Positions 1 through 6,584 of a stretch of 64,000 nt of DNA are shown here, one piece after another (the stretch's first letter is position 1; every line of letters begins with the position of its first letter). The notes beneath the pieces were generated by a model. That model was not told the origin of the DNA, made no database searches, and saw only the letters and a program-made list of their open reading frames with translations. Location of the stretch: positions 1 to 64,000 of the forward strand of contig JAEWFG010000016.1 of assembly GCA_023388935.1 (NCBI GenBank). Reading direction: 5' to 3'. The position numbers and the translations under genes are program-made. Source of the stretch: Pseudomonadota bacterium. GTDB taxonomy: Bacteria; Pseudomonadota; Alphaproteobacteria; Rhizobiales; Xanthobacteraceae.

Positions 1-1194
1 GAGCAGGATCGAGATGCCGAAATTGCCGAAGAAGCGGTAGAAGAAGTCGAGGCCGAGGAACATCGGCTTGGTGATGAAGTAGAACCAGCCCCAGTCGATC
101 AAGAGATCGAAATGGTTGAGGCCGAGCGCCTTGTTGTAGCCGCCGAGGCCGGCGAACGGGAATACGCCGACCACGCCGGCTTCCTTGGCGCCGGCAAACA
201 GCCGCGCGTTCGCCGTGGCGGTGCCGCCGCTCGCGACGGTGACGGGATCGAGCAGGTAGTCGGTCTGGTAGGTGTGGATGTTGCCGACGGGCTTCGACGA
301 GAAGCTTGCCTGGAGCTGGGCGCTGGTGTCCGGCAGCAGCGCCGAGGCCCAGTATTTGTCGGTCATGCCGAGCCAGCCATTGGTGGCCTTGAAGTTCACC
401 TGCTTGGCTTCGTCGATCTTCTTGTAGGCGTATTCCTGCAAGCCATGGTCGCCGAGATAGCCGATCAGGCCTTCATGCAGGATGTAGTAGCCCGAGACCT
501 GCGGCGTGCCGTGGCGCGAGATCAGCGCGAACGGATAGAGCGTGACCGGCGCGTTGCCGACATTGCTCACCTCGTCCTTGACGGTGAAGAGATAGTGGTC
601 GTCGACCGAGATGGTGCGGCGGAAGGAGAGGCCCTCGCCATTATCCCATTTCAGCACCGCCGGCGTCGTCGGCGTCAGGCTGCCGCTGCCGTCCTGCTGC
701 CAGACGGTCTGCGCGTCCGGCATCTTCGCCGTCACGCCCGTTGCCGCCACCCAGCCGAACTCGGCGTAATAGGGTTCCGCCGTGCCCGAGGGCGAATAGA
801 GAATGATCGGCGGCGACTTCGGGTCGACAGTTTCGCGGTATTGCACCAGCGCGAGGTCATCGATGCGGCCGCCCTTCAGCGAAATGCTGCCGGCAAGCCG
901 CGGCGTGTCGATCTTCACGCGCGGGCTGGCCGCAATCGCGATGTCGCGGGCAACGACCGGCTGGACCTGCTGATTCGCGGCCGGAGCCGCTGACGGCTGA
1001 GTCGCGCCGGCCTGCGGCGTGGCGCCCGGCGTCGCGGTGGCCGTCGGCTGCGGCGCGTTCTTCTGAAGCTCGGCCTGCGCCTGCTGCTGGGCGCGCTGCT
1101 TCTCCATTTGCGGCACGTTGTAGAAATACTGCCAGGCGATCAGCACCAGGCCCGACAGAATGACGGCGAGGATGGTATTGCGATTGTCGGTCAT
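1..1194 (-). CDS. yidC: Membrane protein insertase YidC, partial (C-terminus beyond left edge)
   Basis: This is the N-terminal part of YidC/Oxa1, which inserts and folds inner-membrane proteins with or without SecYEG. The product starts MTDNRNTILAVILSGLVLIA, giving the expected N-terminal transmembrane anchor. A Gln/Ala/Pro-rich linker follows (about residues 35-85), and then the large periplasmic beta-sandwich domain, recognisable by segments such as SFRRTISVDDHYLFT. The five-helix insertase core lies mostly beyond base 1. The gene is downstream of rpmH and rnpA on the same strand, 16 bases after rnpA, the conserved bacterial order. The start ATG at 1192-1194 gives the full hydrophobic anchor. 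Confidence 0.95.
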   Translation of the reverse strand, partial: MTDNRNTILAVILSGLVLIAWQYFYNVPQMEKQRAQQQAQAELQKNAPQPTATATPGATPQAGATQPSAAPAANQQVQPVVARDIAIAASPRVKIDTPRLAGSISLKGGRIDDLALVQYRETVDPKSPPIILYSPSGTAEPYYAEFGWVAATGVTAKMPDAQTVWQQDGSGSLTPTTPAVLKWDNGEGLSFRRTISVDDHYLFTVKDEVSNVGNAPVTLYPFALISRHGTPQVSGYYILHEGLIGYLGDHGLQEYAYKKIDEAKQVNFKATNGWLGMTDKYWASALLPDTSAQLQASFSSKPVGNIHTYQTDYLLDPVTVASGGTATANARLFAGAKEAGVVGVFPFAGLGGYNKALGLNHFDLLIDWGWFYFITKPMFLGLDFFYRFFGNFGISILL

Positions 1195-1210
1195 CTCTAA
1201 TGTCTCGTCA

Positions 1211-1633
1211 TCAATCCGGTTTGCCGCTGGTCGCTTCGGCGCGGCTGGGCCTTGCGCGGTCAGTTCTCGGGCCGCGTCCCTTCGACGGTCCCTTTGAAGG
1301 TCCCTTGGACGCCTGCCGCGCGGGCTTTGTGAACGCCGTGCGGAGGTCGTCGAGCATGGTCGCGAAGTCACGCGAGAGCGCGTCCCTCCGGCCGACCAGT
1401 ACATAGTCATGATGGGGTTGCATCGACGCCGGATCGAGTCGCTTCACCAATTCGCGAAGCCGGCGGCGGATGCGATTGCGCGCGGGGGCGTTGCCGTTCT
1501 TTTTGGTAACGGTGAAGCCGATCCGGATCGGGCCGTCGTCGCGGCGGCGGCTTTGCAGGACGAACGCGGGACTATTCACCCGCGCGCCATTGGCAACGGC
1601 GAGGAAATCCGCCCGCTGCCTCAGCCGATCCAT
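1211..1633 (-). CDS. rnpA: Ribonuclease P protein component
   Basis: RnpA is the protein subunit of RNase P and assists the catalytic RNA in removing 5' leaders from pre-tRNAs. The 140-residue product has the family's basic core: an IGFTVTKKNGNAPARNRIRRR stretch around residues 37-57 (the RNR signature helix) and the region around YVLVGRRDAL. The last 35 residues are a low-complexity Lys/Gly/Pro/Arg tail with repeated KGPSKGPSKG. Such tails are variable and probably not structured. It lies between rpmH and yidC on the same strand, so it is likely part of one transcript driven from the promoter at 1936-1964. Confidence 0.95.
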   Translation of the reverse strand: MDRLRQRADFLAVANGARVNSPAFVLQSRRRDDGPIRIGFTVTKKNGNAPARNRIRRRLRELVKRLDPASMQPHHDYVLVGRRDALSRDFATMLDDLRTAFTKPARQASKGPSKGPSKGRGPRTDRARPSRAEATSGKPD

Positions 1634-1660
1634 GATGAAATCCCAAAAAGGGGGTCCGGC

Positions 1661-1795
1661 TCAGGCGCTCAGACGCTTGCGGCCGCGAGCGCGGCGAGCG
1701 GCCAGAACCTTACGGCCGCCGGCAGTGGCGAGGCGGGCACGGAAACCGTGACGGCGCTTGCGCACCAGTTTGCTGGGTTGATAAGTCCGCTTCAC
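1661..1795 (-). CDS. rpmH: 50S ribosomal protein L34
   Basis: L34 is a 44-residue basic protein of the large ribosomal subunit. The sequence begins (M/V)KRTYQPSKLVRKRRHG and ends GRKRLSA, which is diagnostic. The start is a GTG at 1793-1795: an ATG further upstream would add 38 residues not found in L34, and GGAG lies about 8 bases before the GTG. It is the first gene of the rpmH-rnpA-yidC block. The next gene, rnpA, begins 27 bases after its stop. The leader from the predicted promoter is about 130 bases. Confidence 0.97.
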   Translation of the reverse strand: MKRTYQPSKLVRKRRHGFRARLATAGGRKVLAARRARGRKRLSA

Positions 1796-2145
1796 GGGTT
1801 TTTCTCCGCTGACCGGGCAATTTGCCTGTAGAATGGATGATGAAGTCCGGAAGATGCGGCCCAAAACGGGCCCTTTCCGGCCCCAAGAGAGCCGCTCCCG
1901 GTATCGCACCGGTTCATCGCGGACAATTTGCGCGGCTTATAAGGGAGCGCCTTCTCTTCGTCAACGCCGCAGGAGCGCACGATCCCCGTGAATATCGCTG
2001 TTCGTGCGGGGTTTTAAACCCTTGAGATGGCAACTGGCGATATCCGCACTTACATCCCACTTGGGCAGATTAGCGATCCGTAATTTGACCGGGGCCGGGG
2101 CGGACCGCATCCTTCTCACCGTAAAGGCAGCGAGGGCGAATCTTC
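1796..2145. other. Intergenic region between rpmH and the divergent sensor kinase
   Basis: This 350-base region holds the rpmH promoter on the minus strand and the leader of the sensor kinase gene on the plus strand. I see no convincing gene, RNA gene or repeat besides these. Short open frames here lack coding character. Confidence 0.5.
1936..1964 (-). promoter_or_regulatory. Sigma-70-type promoter for rpmH-rnpA-yidC
   Basis: Read on the minus strand there is a -35 box TTGACG (1959-1964), a spacer of exactly 17 bases and a -10 box TATAAG (1936-1941). This is very close to the consensus for the housekeeping sigma factor. Transcription would start near 1929 and give a 5' leader of about 130 bases before the rpmH GTG. 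The match is seen directly; activity is inferred. Confidence 0.75.
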
Positions 2146-3636
2146 GTGGCAGCGACAGACCTCCAGCCGATCCAGGGTCCGGACCAGCCGGCGCCGCGCG
2201 CCCGCGGGTCGGGCGGGCTCGGCCTGTCCGGCAAGCTGCTGCTGCTCACGGTTCCCCTGGTGATGATCGCGGCGATCCTGCTCTACGTGCCCGCGATCGC
2301 CAATTTCTGGGTGAATCGGCTGAACGACCGTGTCGCGGCGGCCAATACGGCGGCCCTCGTGCTCGATGCCGCCCCGCTCGGCATGGTTCCCGATTCGCTG
2401 TCACGCCAGATCCTCAAGAGCATCAACGCCCGCGCCGTCGCCATCAAGATGGGCCAGCAGCGCCGGCTGCTCGCCAGCGACAATTTGCCGGCGGCCATCG
2501 AGCATGACATCGACCTGCGCGACATGACGGCCTGGGAGGCGATCACCGGCTCGTTCCGGATGATGCTGGAGACCGGCAACCAGGCCATCCGCATCGTGGG
2601 GCCCGGCGTCGGCAATGCCCAGTTCATCGAGATCGTCACCGACGAGCTGCCGCTGCGGCAGTCGATGTATCGATTCTCCCGCAACCTCGTTGTGGTCGCG
2701 CTGATCATCGGAGTGCTGACCGCGGGCCTGGTCTATCTCGCGCTGCATTACCTCTTCGTGCGGCCGATGCGGCGGCTGACCGCGAGTCTGGTCGGCTTCC
2801 ACGAAAACCCTGAAAGCTCGGCGCGAATCATCGTGCCGAGCCAGCGCAGCGACGAGATCGGGGTCGCCGAGCGCGAATTGTCAGACATGCAGCGCGACCT
2901 GATGTCGATGCTGCATCAGAAGAGCCGGCTTGCCGCCCTCGGCCTCGCCGTTTCCAAGATCAACCACGATCTGCGCAATTTGCTGGCTTCGGCCCAGCTT
3001 CTGTCCGATCAGCTTGCGAGCGTGCCGGATCCGCGGGTGCAGCGCTTCGCGCCGAAGCTCGTGCGTTCGCTCGAGCGCGCCATCGCGTTCTGCCAGTCGA
3101 CGCTGTCCTACGGCCGCGCCCAGGAGGCGGCGCCCGACCGCCGCATGATCCTGATCGAGCCGGTCGTGCTGGAGGTGCGCGAGACTGCGGGCCTCGCCAG
3201 CGACGCCTCGATCGCCTGGGTTGCCGCGATCGAGCGTGGGCTCGCGGTCGATGCCGATCCCGACCAGCTGTTCCGCGTCCTGCTCAACCTCGTCCGCAAC
3301 GCCGCCCAGGCGCTGGAGAGCCATTCGTCCGGTGACGGCGGCGCGCAGCAGATCCGAATCACGGGAAAACGCGAAGGCGCCGTCGCCATTCTGGAGGTCT
3401 CCGACACCGGCCCCGGCGTGCCCCAGAAGACCAGGGAACACCTGTTCGAGGCGTTCCAGACCTCCGGCCGCCCGGGCGGCAGCGGTCTCGGCCTTGCGAT
3501 CGCCGCCGAGCTCGTCCGCGCCCATGGCGGCGACATCCACCTGGTCGAAGGCACCATCGGCGCCACTTTCCGGATCGTGATCCCCGACCGCCCCGTGGAA
3601 CTGCTCTCCATCCGCAACGAGCGGGCGAGGGCGTGA
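2146..3636 (+). CDS. Membrane sensor histidine kinase (HAMP, HisKA, HATPase)
   Basis: This is a two-component sensor kinase of the inner membrane. Residues about 30-55 form the first transmembrane helix, 60-175 a periplasmic sensing region, and 180-205 the second helix, followed by a HAMP linker. The phospho-accepting histidine is in SKINHDLRN (about residue 274). The ATP-binding domain shows the N box (LVRNAAQAL, about 382-390), the G1 box DTGPGV and the G2 box GSGLGLAI. Length 496 is normal. The start is GTG at 2146. No response-regulator gene is adjacent, so it is an orphan kinase here, and the signal and partner cannot be inferred from context. Confidence 0.88.
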   Translation: MAATDLQPIQGPDQPAPRARGSGGLGLSGKLLLLTVPLVMIAAILLYVPAIANFWVNRLNDRVAAANTAALVLDAAPLGMVPDSLSRQILKSINARAVAIKMGQQRRLLASDNLPAAIEHDIDLRDMTAWEAITGSFRMMLETGNQAIRIVGPGVGNAQFIEIVTDELPLRQSMYRFSRNLVVVALIIGVLTAGLVYLALHYLFVRPMRRLTASLVGFHENPESSARIIVPSQRSDEIGVAERELSDMQRDLMSMLHQKSRLAALGLAVSKINHDLRNLLASAQLLSDQLASVPDPRVQRFAPKLVRSLERAIAFCQSTLSYGRAQEAAPDRRMILIEPVVLEVRETAGLASDASIAWVAAIERGLAVDADPDQLFRVLLNLVRNAAQALESHSSGDGGAQQIRITGKREGAVAILEVSDTGPGVPQKTREHLFEAFQTSGRPGGSGLGLAIAAELVRAHGGDIHLVEGTIGATFRIVIPDRPVELLSIRNERARA

Positions 3637-3691
3637 GGCTGGGCCAGCGGCCGACAGGGCCGTCGTTTTCGGAGAGAATTGCCACTACATC

Positions 3692-3813
3692 CGTCATTCC
3701 GGGATGGCCCGCAGGGCCAGGCCCGGAATCCATAACCCCGGCTGGTGGTTATGGATTCTCAGATGCGCAATTGCGCATCATAGCTCGCGACTGCGTCGCG
3801 CGCCGGAATGACG
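3692..3813. repeat. Palindromic intergenic repeat element A
   Basis: The element begins CGTCATTCCGGG and ends with its inverse, CCGGAATGACG. Inside lies a second inverted pair, GAATCCATAACC and GGTTATGGATTC, and a third GC-rich hairpin around ATGCGCAATTGCGCAT. The nested arms would fold into a large cruciform or RNA hairpin. It has the layout of the REP/RPE-like or MITE-like elements scattered between genes in rhizobial genomes. Element B at 34630-34764 shares the CATAACC/GGTTATG inner arms and may be a diverged relative. Family membership is inference. Confidence 0.7.
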
Positions 3814-3961
3814 ACCGGGAGGTGGAAATGTGCGAAAATCTCCTCATCCCGGAGCTTGCCAATCGAGACAAGAGCGGTTAGTCAGAGCGCTCTTTCGCAC
3901 CCCTCCCGGCCTCCGGGAGATGCGTCGCGGGCCACGCCCGCAATCGCTGTTTGCGAAACAC

Positions 3962-4038
3962 GCGCCCGTAGCTCAGCTGGATAGAGCATCAGACTACGAA
4001 TCTGAGGGTCGGACGTTCGAATCGTTCCGGGCGCGCCA
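3962..4038 (+). tRNA. tRNA-Arg (anticodon ACG)
   Basis: The 77-base gene has an acceptor stem GCGCCCG paired with CGGGCGC, discriminator G and an encoded CCA. The D arm contains the GCTCAGCTGGATAGAGC pattern. The anticodon stem TCAGA/TCTGA encloses the loop CTACGAA, so the anticodon is ACG, read as ICG after deamination. The T arm contains GTTCGAATC. Its 3' end is repeated at 4776-4792, which suggests use as an integration target. Confidence 0.95.
4022..4038 (+). repeat. Left attachment-like direct repeat (tRNA-Arg 3' end)
   Basis: The 17 bases TCGTTCCGGGCGCGCCA at the 3' end of tRNA-Arg recur exactly at 4776-4792. Similarity continues for about 40-80 bases past each copy, including AAGAAGTAACGCA in both. 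The 754-base offset brackets a single gene. This is the arrangement of attL/attR around an integrated element or its remnant. Confidence 0.6.
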
Positions 4039-4265
4039 TTCATCCAACATTCGCTCGAAGAGCAAGAAGTAACGCAGGCGCAAGTGCTTAGCTGCCGCGT
4101 GGTGGTCACGACCGTGGCGCTAATCGCGCGTGTATTGATGGGCGTGAAGCGACTGTGCGCGGAGCTTGTCCGCCTTGAGGGGCTGATGGTCCCTGTCTCG
4201 TGCGGGTGGATCCATCCGATACCTGTCTGAATTGGCAACGCGAGCAAAGCGGGTAAACTCTCGCC

Positions 4266-4712
4266 ATGCAGCTTTGGCGTATCGATCGAACCGTTCTGGC
4301 CTTCCTCGTCGCGCCCCTCTGGGTGCCGATTGCTACAGCGATGTACGTCTACGCCGTAGGCATGTTCCCCAACCCGGAGCAACGGCCCTGGATTTACATT
4401 ACAACCTTGATAGGAGCGTTGTTTGGCTATGGCGGTGTTTGGGCCATAGGGCTTCCTGCATTTCGGATACTTCGTGCGAAGGGCCTCAGTTCAGGTTGGA
4501 TCGCCATCGTTATGGGTTTCGTCGTTGCCGTCCTGACATGGCACATCTTCGAGCTTCTTTTCGCGCTCTCTCTTGGGAATAGCCTGAACTTTGTCTGGCA
4601 TAACTGGACGACAAGCGCGGTGCAGTGGGCGTTGATCCTCGGGATTGGCGCGTTGGGCGTGGTAGTAGGAGGTACGCTATGGCTGATCGCGAGACCAGAC
4701 AGGTTCGCCTGA
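4266..4712 (+). CDS. Hypothetical four-helix membrane protein
   Basis: The 148-residue product is almost entirely hydrophobic, with four predicted membrane helices at about residues 8-30, 42-65, 76-100 and 115-142. No catalytic or binding motif is evident and I do not recognise the family. A second membrane-like feature is a short charged loop between helices two and three (RILRAKG). It is the only gene between the duplicated tRNA-Arg 3' ends at 4022-4038 and 4776-4792, and by eye its codons are less GC-rich than those of flanking genes. Both fit acquisition by integration. No integrase is present. Confidence 0.6.
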   Translation: MQLWRIDRTVLAFLVAPLWVPIATAMYVYAVGMFPNPEQRPWIYITTLIGALFGYGGVWAIGLPAFRILRAKGLSSGWIAIVMGFVVAVLTWHIFELLFALSLGNSLNFVWHNWTTSAVQWALILGIGALGVVVGGTLWLIARPDRFA

Positions 4713-4775
4713 TCGCAGGGCGCGCGAACGCAGCTTTGTTCTTCGACACACAGTGAAGGCCGTGTGTCGGTCGCC

Positions 4776-4792
4776 TCGTTCCGGGCGCGCCA
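4776..4792 (+). repeat. Right attachment-like direct repeat (partial tRNA-Arg 3' end)
   Basis: Exact second copy of the last 17 bases of the tRNA-Arg gene. The bases immediately upstream do not restore a full tRNA, so this is a truncated copy. The following 43 bases align without gaps to those after the intact tRNA at roughly two-thirds identity, and similarity seems to continue to about 4860. Confidence 0.6.
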
Positions 4793-4853
4793 GTCGCACA
4801 AATTCTGCCTTAAGATCAAGAAGTAACGCAAGCGCCTGGCCGCCGTGCGGTGG

Positions 4854-4952
4854 TCCCGACGTCAGCGGTTTGAGCAAAGTCACGGTGATGCCGGCCTCGT
4901 GGCAGGCGAGGCTCTCCGGGCCGAACAGCCTTCGTCCGCTTCGCCGCTTGAC
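4854..4952 (-). pseudogene. IS1182-like transposase fragment
   Basis: On the minus strand this stretch translates to about 33 residues including LACHEAGITVTLLKPLTSG. It closely resembles the IS1182-family transposase segment that I recall as ...ILACEQAGITVTLPKPQTSG. There is no start, no remainder of the transposase and no terminal inverted repeat, so it is a relic. It abuts the right-hand tRNA-derived repeat, which points to repeated insertion and deletion at this site. The family assignment rests on remembered motif similarity only. Confidence 0.45.
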
Positions 4953-5040
4953 CGTGTTTCGACCCAGAGTCGATCTCGGCCGTCTGAGCGAAGTCCCTCG
5001 TGAGCACGTCCCTTCCGGCTGAACGCCGGGACCAGGCCGC

Positions 5041-5307
5041 TCAAAGGTACTTGGCGATCAACCTGAAATCCTTCAGCGCCGCGCGGCCTTTCGCCCCCGA
5101 CAGCTTGAGGGTGTCTTCGAGACAGTGATTGATGTGGTCGTGGATCAATGCCTTCTTGGCATTTTCGATCGCGCTCTCCACGGCCTGCAATTGCTGCGCT
5201 ATCTGGGCGCAGGGTTCGCCCTGCTCGACCATCTCGATGATCTTCTCGAGGTGGCCGTTGGCGCGCTTCAGGCGCTGGGCAATCGCGGTGTGCGGATGGT
5301 CGTGCAT
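5041..5307 (-). CDS. CsoR/RcnR-family metal-sensing repressor
   Basis: The 88-residue all-helical protein belongs to the DUF156 family of metal-responsive repressors, which leave their operators on metal binding. It starts MHDHPHTAIAQRLKRANGHL. Cys33, His58 and Cys62 have the spacing of the C-H-C ligand set of copper sensor CsoR, while the extra N-terminal histidines (2, 4, 6) are more like nickel/cobalt sensor RcnR. The start at 5307 is preceded by GGAG six bases upstream; a longer frame would run through the operators. No efflux or metallochaperone gene follows it, so its target is unclear. Copper is the better guess from the ligand pattern. Confidence 0.82.
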   Translation of the reverse strand: MHDHPHTAIAQRLKRANGHLEKIIEMVEQGEPCAQIAQQLQAVESAIENAKKALIHDHINHCLEDTLKLSGAKGRAALKDFRLIAKYL

Positions 5308-5317
5308 ACGTTCTCCA

Positions 5318-5380
5318 ATCCTCGGGGGGAGGATATCCATGATCCTCCTGGCAGGATAACCCCGATCCTCCCCGGGGGAT
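5318..5380 (-). promoter_or_regulatory. Three phased CsoR/RcnR-type operator palindromes
   Basis: Three G-tract palindromes lie directly upstream of the repressor start: ATCCTC-GGGGG-GAGGAT (5318-5334), ATCCT-CCTGGC-AGGAT (5342-5357) and ATCCTCCCCGGGGGAT (5365-5380). Their left edges are 24 and 23 bases apart. CsoR/RcnR operators are typically AT-flanked G/C tracts with dyad symmetry, so these are probable autoregulatory sites. Binding is inferred. Confidence 0.65.
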
Positions 5381-5658
5381 AGCCGAATTCGCTTGACACC
5401 GATCTGCGTCAGGCGTACGGCCCAATCGTCGGAACATTCGTTCCTGACCGGGGCGTAAAAACCCCGACCACAAGCCATCAACGAAGGCACATGGGCAGTA
5501 GCAGCTTTGGCGACACGACCCCGGCGACGACCGGGCCGGTGACGCCGGACATAGAAACCGATCACGCAGGCTTCAGCCGCGTGGATGGGTGGTCAGCTTC
5601 CATCTGACCGCCAGATCCTCACCGGCCTGCCGCATGATCGCGGAAGTGGAGGTGAGCG

Positions 5659-5960
5659 ATGTTCACAAGACTCGCAAGATTTCGTTCGTTTGAGCCGCGG
5701 CGCATGGCGTACGCGGCGCAACCGTTGACGCATTCCAATGACAACCTGCCGGGATTTCGCCGCCCGCAGGGCCGGCGCCTGCGTCCAAACCGGGCGCTGG
5801 CGTGTCATTGGTACCAGGTCGACGGCCACCTGGAATGCCGGTGGGACGTCGCGGACAGCGGCGAGCGTCCGACAGCCGATCCTGATCAGCAACGTATCGC
5901 GGGCCGGAGATCCGGCCCGCGATTGGTTCGCCGCGCAGCGTTGAAGGCGTGGGCAAGCAG
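5659..5960 (+). pseudogene. Small Arg-rich protein, uncertain or frameshifted 3' end
   Basis: The frame starting ATG 5659 encodes MFTRLARFRSFEPRRMAYAA, then THSNDNLPGFRRPQGRR, then ALACHWYQVDGHLECRW. I recognise this style (an SNDNLP segment followed by LxCxW...LECxW) from short, uncharacterised Bradyrhizobium proteins of roughly 80-100 residues. The frame stays open far beyond that, to 6483, but the distal part lies antisense to a better-supported secreted-protein gene and has no gene-like composition. The true end is probably near 5900-5960, perhaps lost through a small indel. Function is unknown. Confidence 0.35.
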
Positions 5961-6123
5961 GATTCCGTTCGAGAGTCATGCGGCGTTCGACGAGGCCGGG
6001 CTTGTCATCGAGGCAAATGGAACTCGAGATCGAAGGCAAGGTCACCAGGATGGTGCGCCTGCGGCTTGGATCCACTTGGCGCCGGTTGTGTTGAAGCGCG
6101 GAGCTTCAATAGCGCGATCAGCT

Positions 6124-6501
6124 TTAGTTCTTGTTCCGATTCTTGCTCGCGCCCCTCAAGGCCGGTGTTGGCGACAACGTCGCCGGGTCGCTCATCTGCA
6201 TGCAGGTCAACAGGTCGACATAGCTGCCCGTTCCCAGAAGCGTCGCTTCGGCCGCGCAGTTGTCACGGATGGCAGCGGAATAGTTCGACCAGATGGCGGC
6301 AAGTTGCTGTTTCGCAGCATTCTCGTCGCGCATGCAATTTTCGACCGATTGCGGAATGTCGAGGTTCATGGCCTTGTCCGTGGCCGCCGTTTCTTTGCAG
6401 GTCCTTTCGACGTTGATGACAGGCACCACATCTGCGACGGGGACTGCCAATGGACTTCCAAGCTGAGTGACCAGTGCGAGTGACAAGAACGCGCCGTTCA
6501 T
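6124..6501 (-). CDS. Hypothetical secreted protein
   Basis: The 125-residue product begins MNGAFLSLALVTQLGSPLAV, a plausible Sec signal peptide. The rest carries four cysteines (in ERTCKET, VENCMRDE, RDNCAAEA and LTCMQMS), consistent with two periplasmic disulfides. The motif CMRDENAAKQQLAAIWSNY is like the DUF of small Bradyrhizobium periplasmic proteins, but I cannot name a function. It lies 84 bases downstream of the arylsulfatase gene on the same strand and could be cotranscribed with it. Confidence 0.7.
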   Translation of the reverse strand: MNGAFLSLALVTQLGSPLAVPVADVVPVINVERTCKETAATDKAMNLDIPQSVENCMRDENAAKQQLAAIWSNYSAAIRDNCAAEATLLGTGSYVDLLTCMQMSDPATLSPTPALRGASKNRNKN

Positions 6502-6584
6502 TGGGGCCTCCTTCCGACGAACTCGCTGTGTGTCCCGGGCGCGCCCTTTCGGAGAGCGCCCGGGTGTTTGAAAGATCGGGCCGA

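Noticed and set aside
112..993. Long open frame antisense to yidC
   Set aside because: It arises from GC-biased third positions of yidC on the other strand; its translation is Arg/Val/Gly-rich without domains.
4793..5040. Integrase or further island genes to the right of the tRNA-derived repeat
   Set aside because: No tyrosine recombinase motif or gene-length frame was found; only the short transposase-like scrap.
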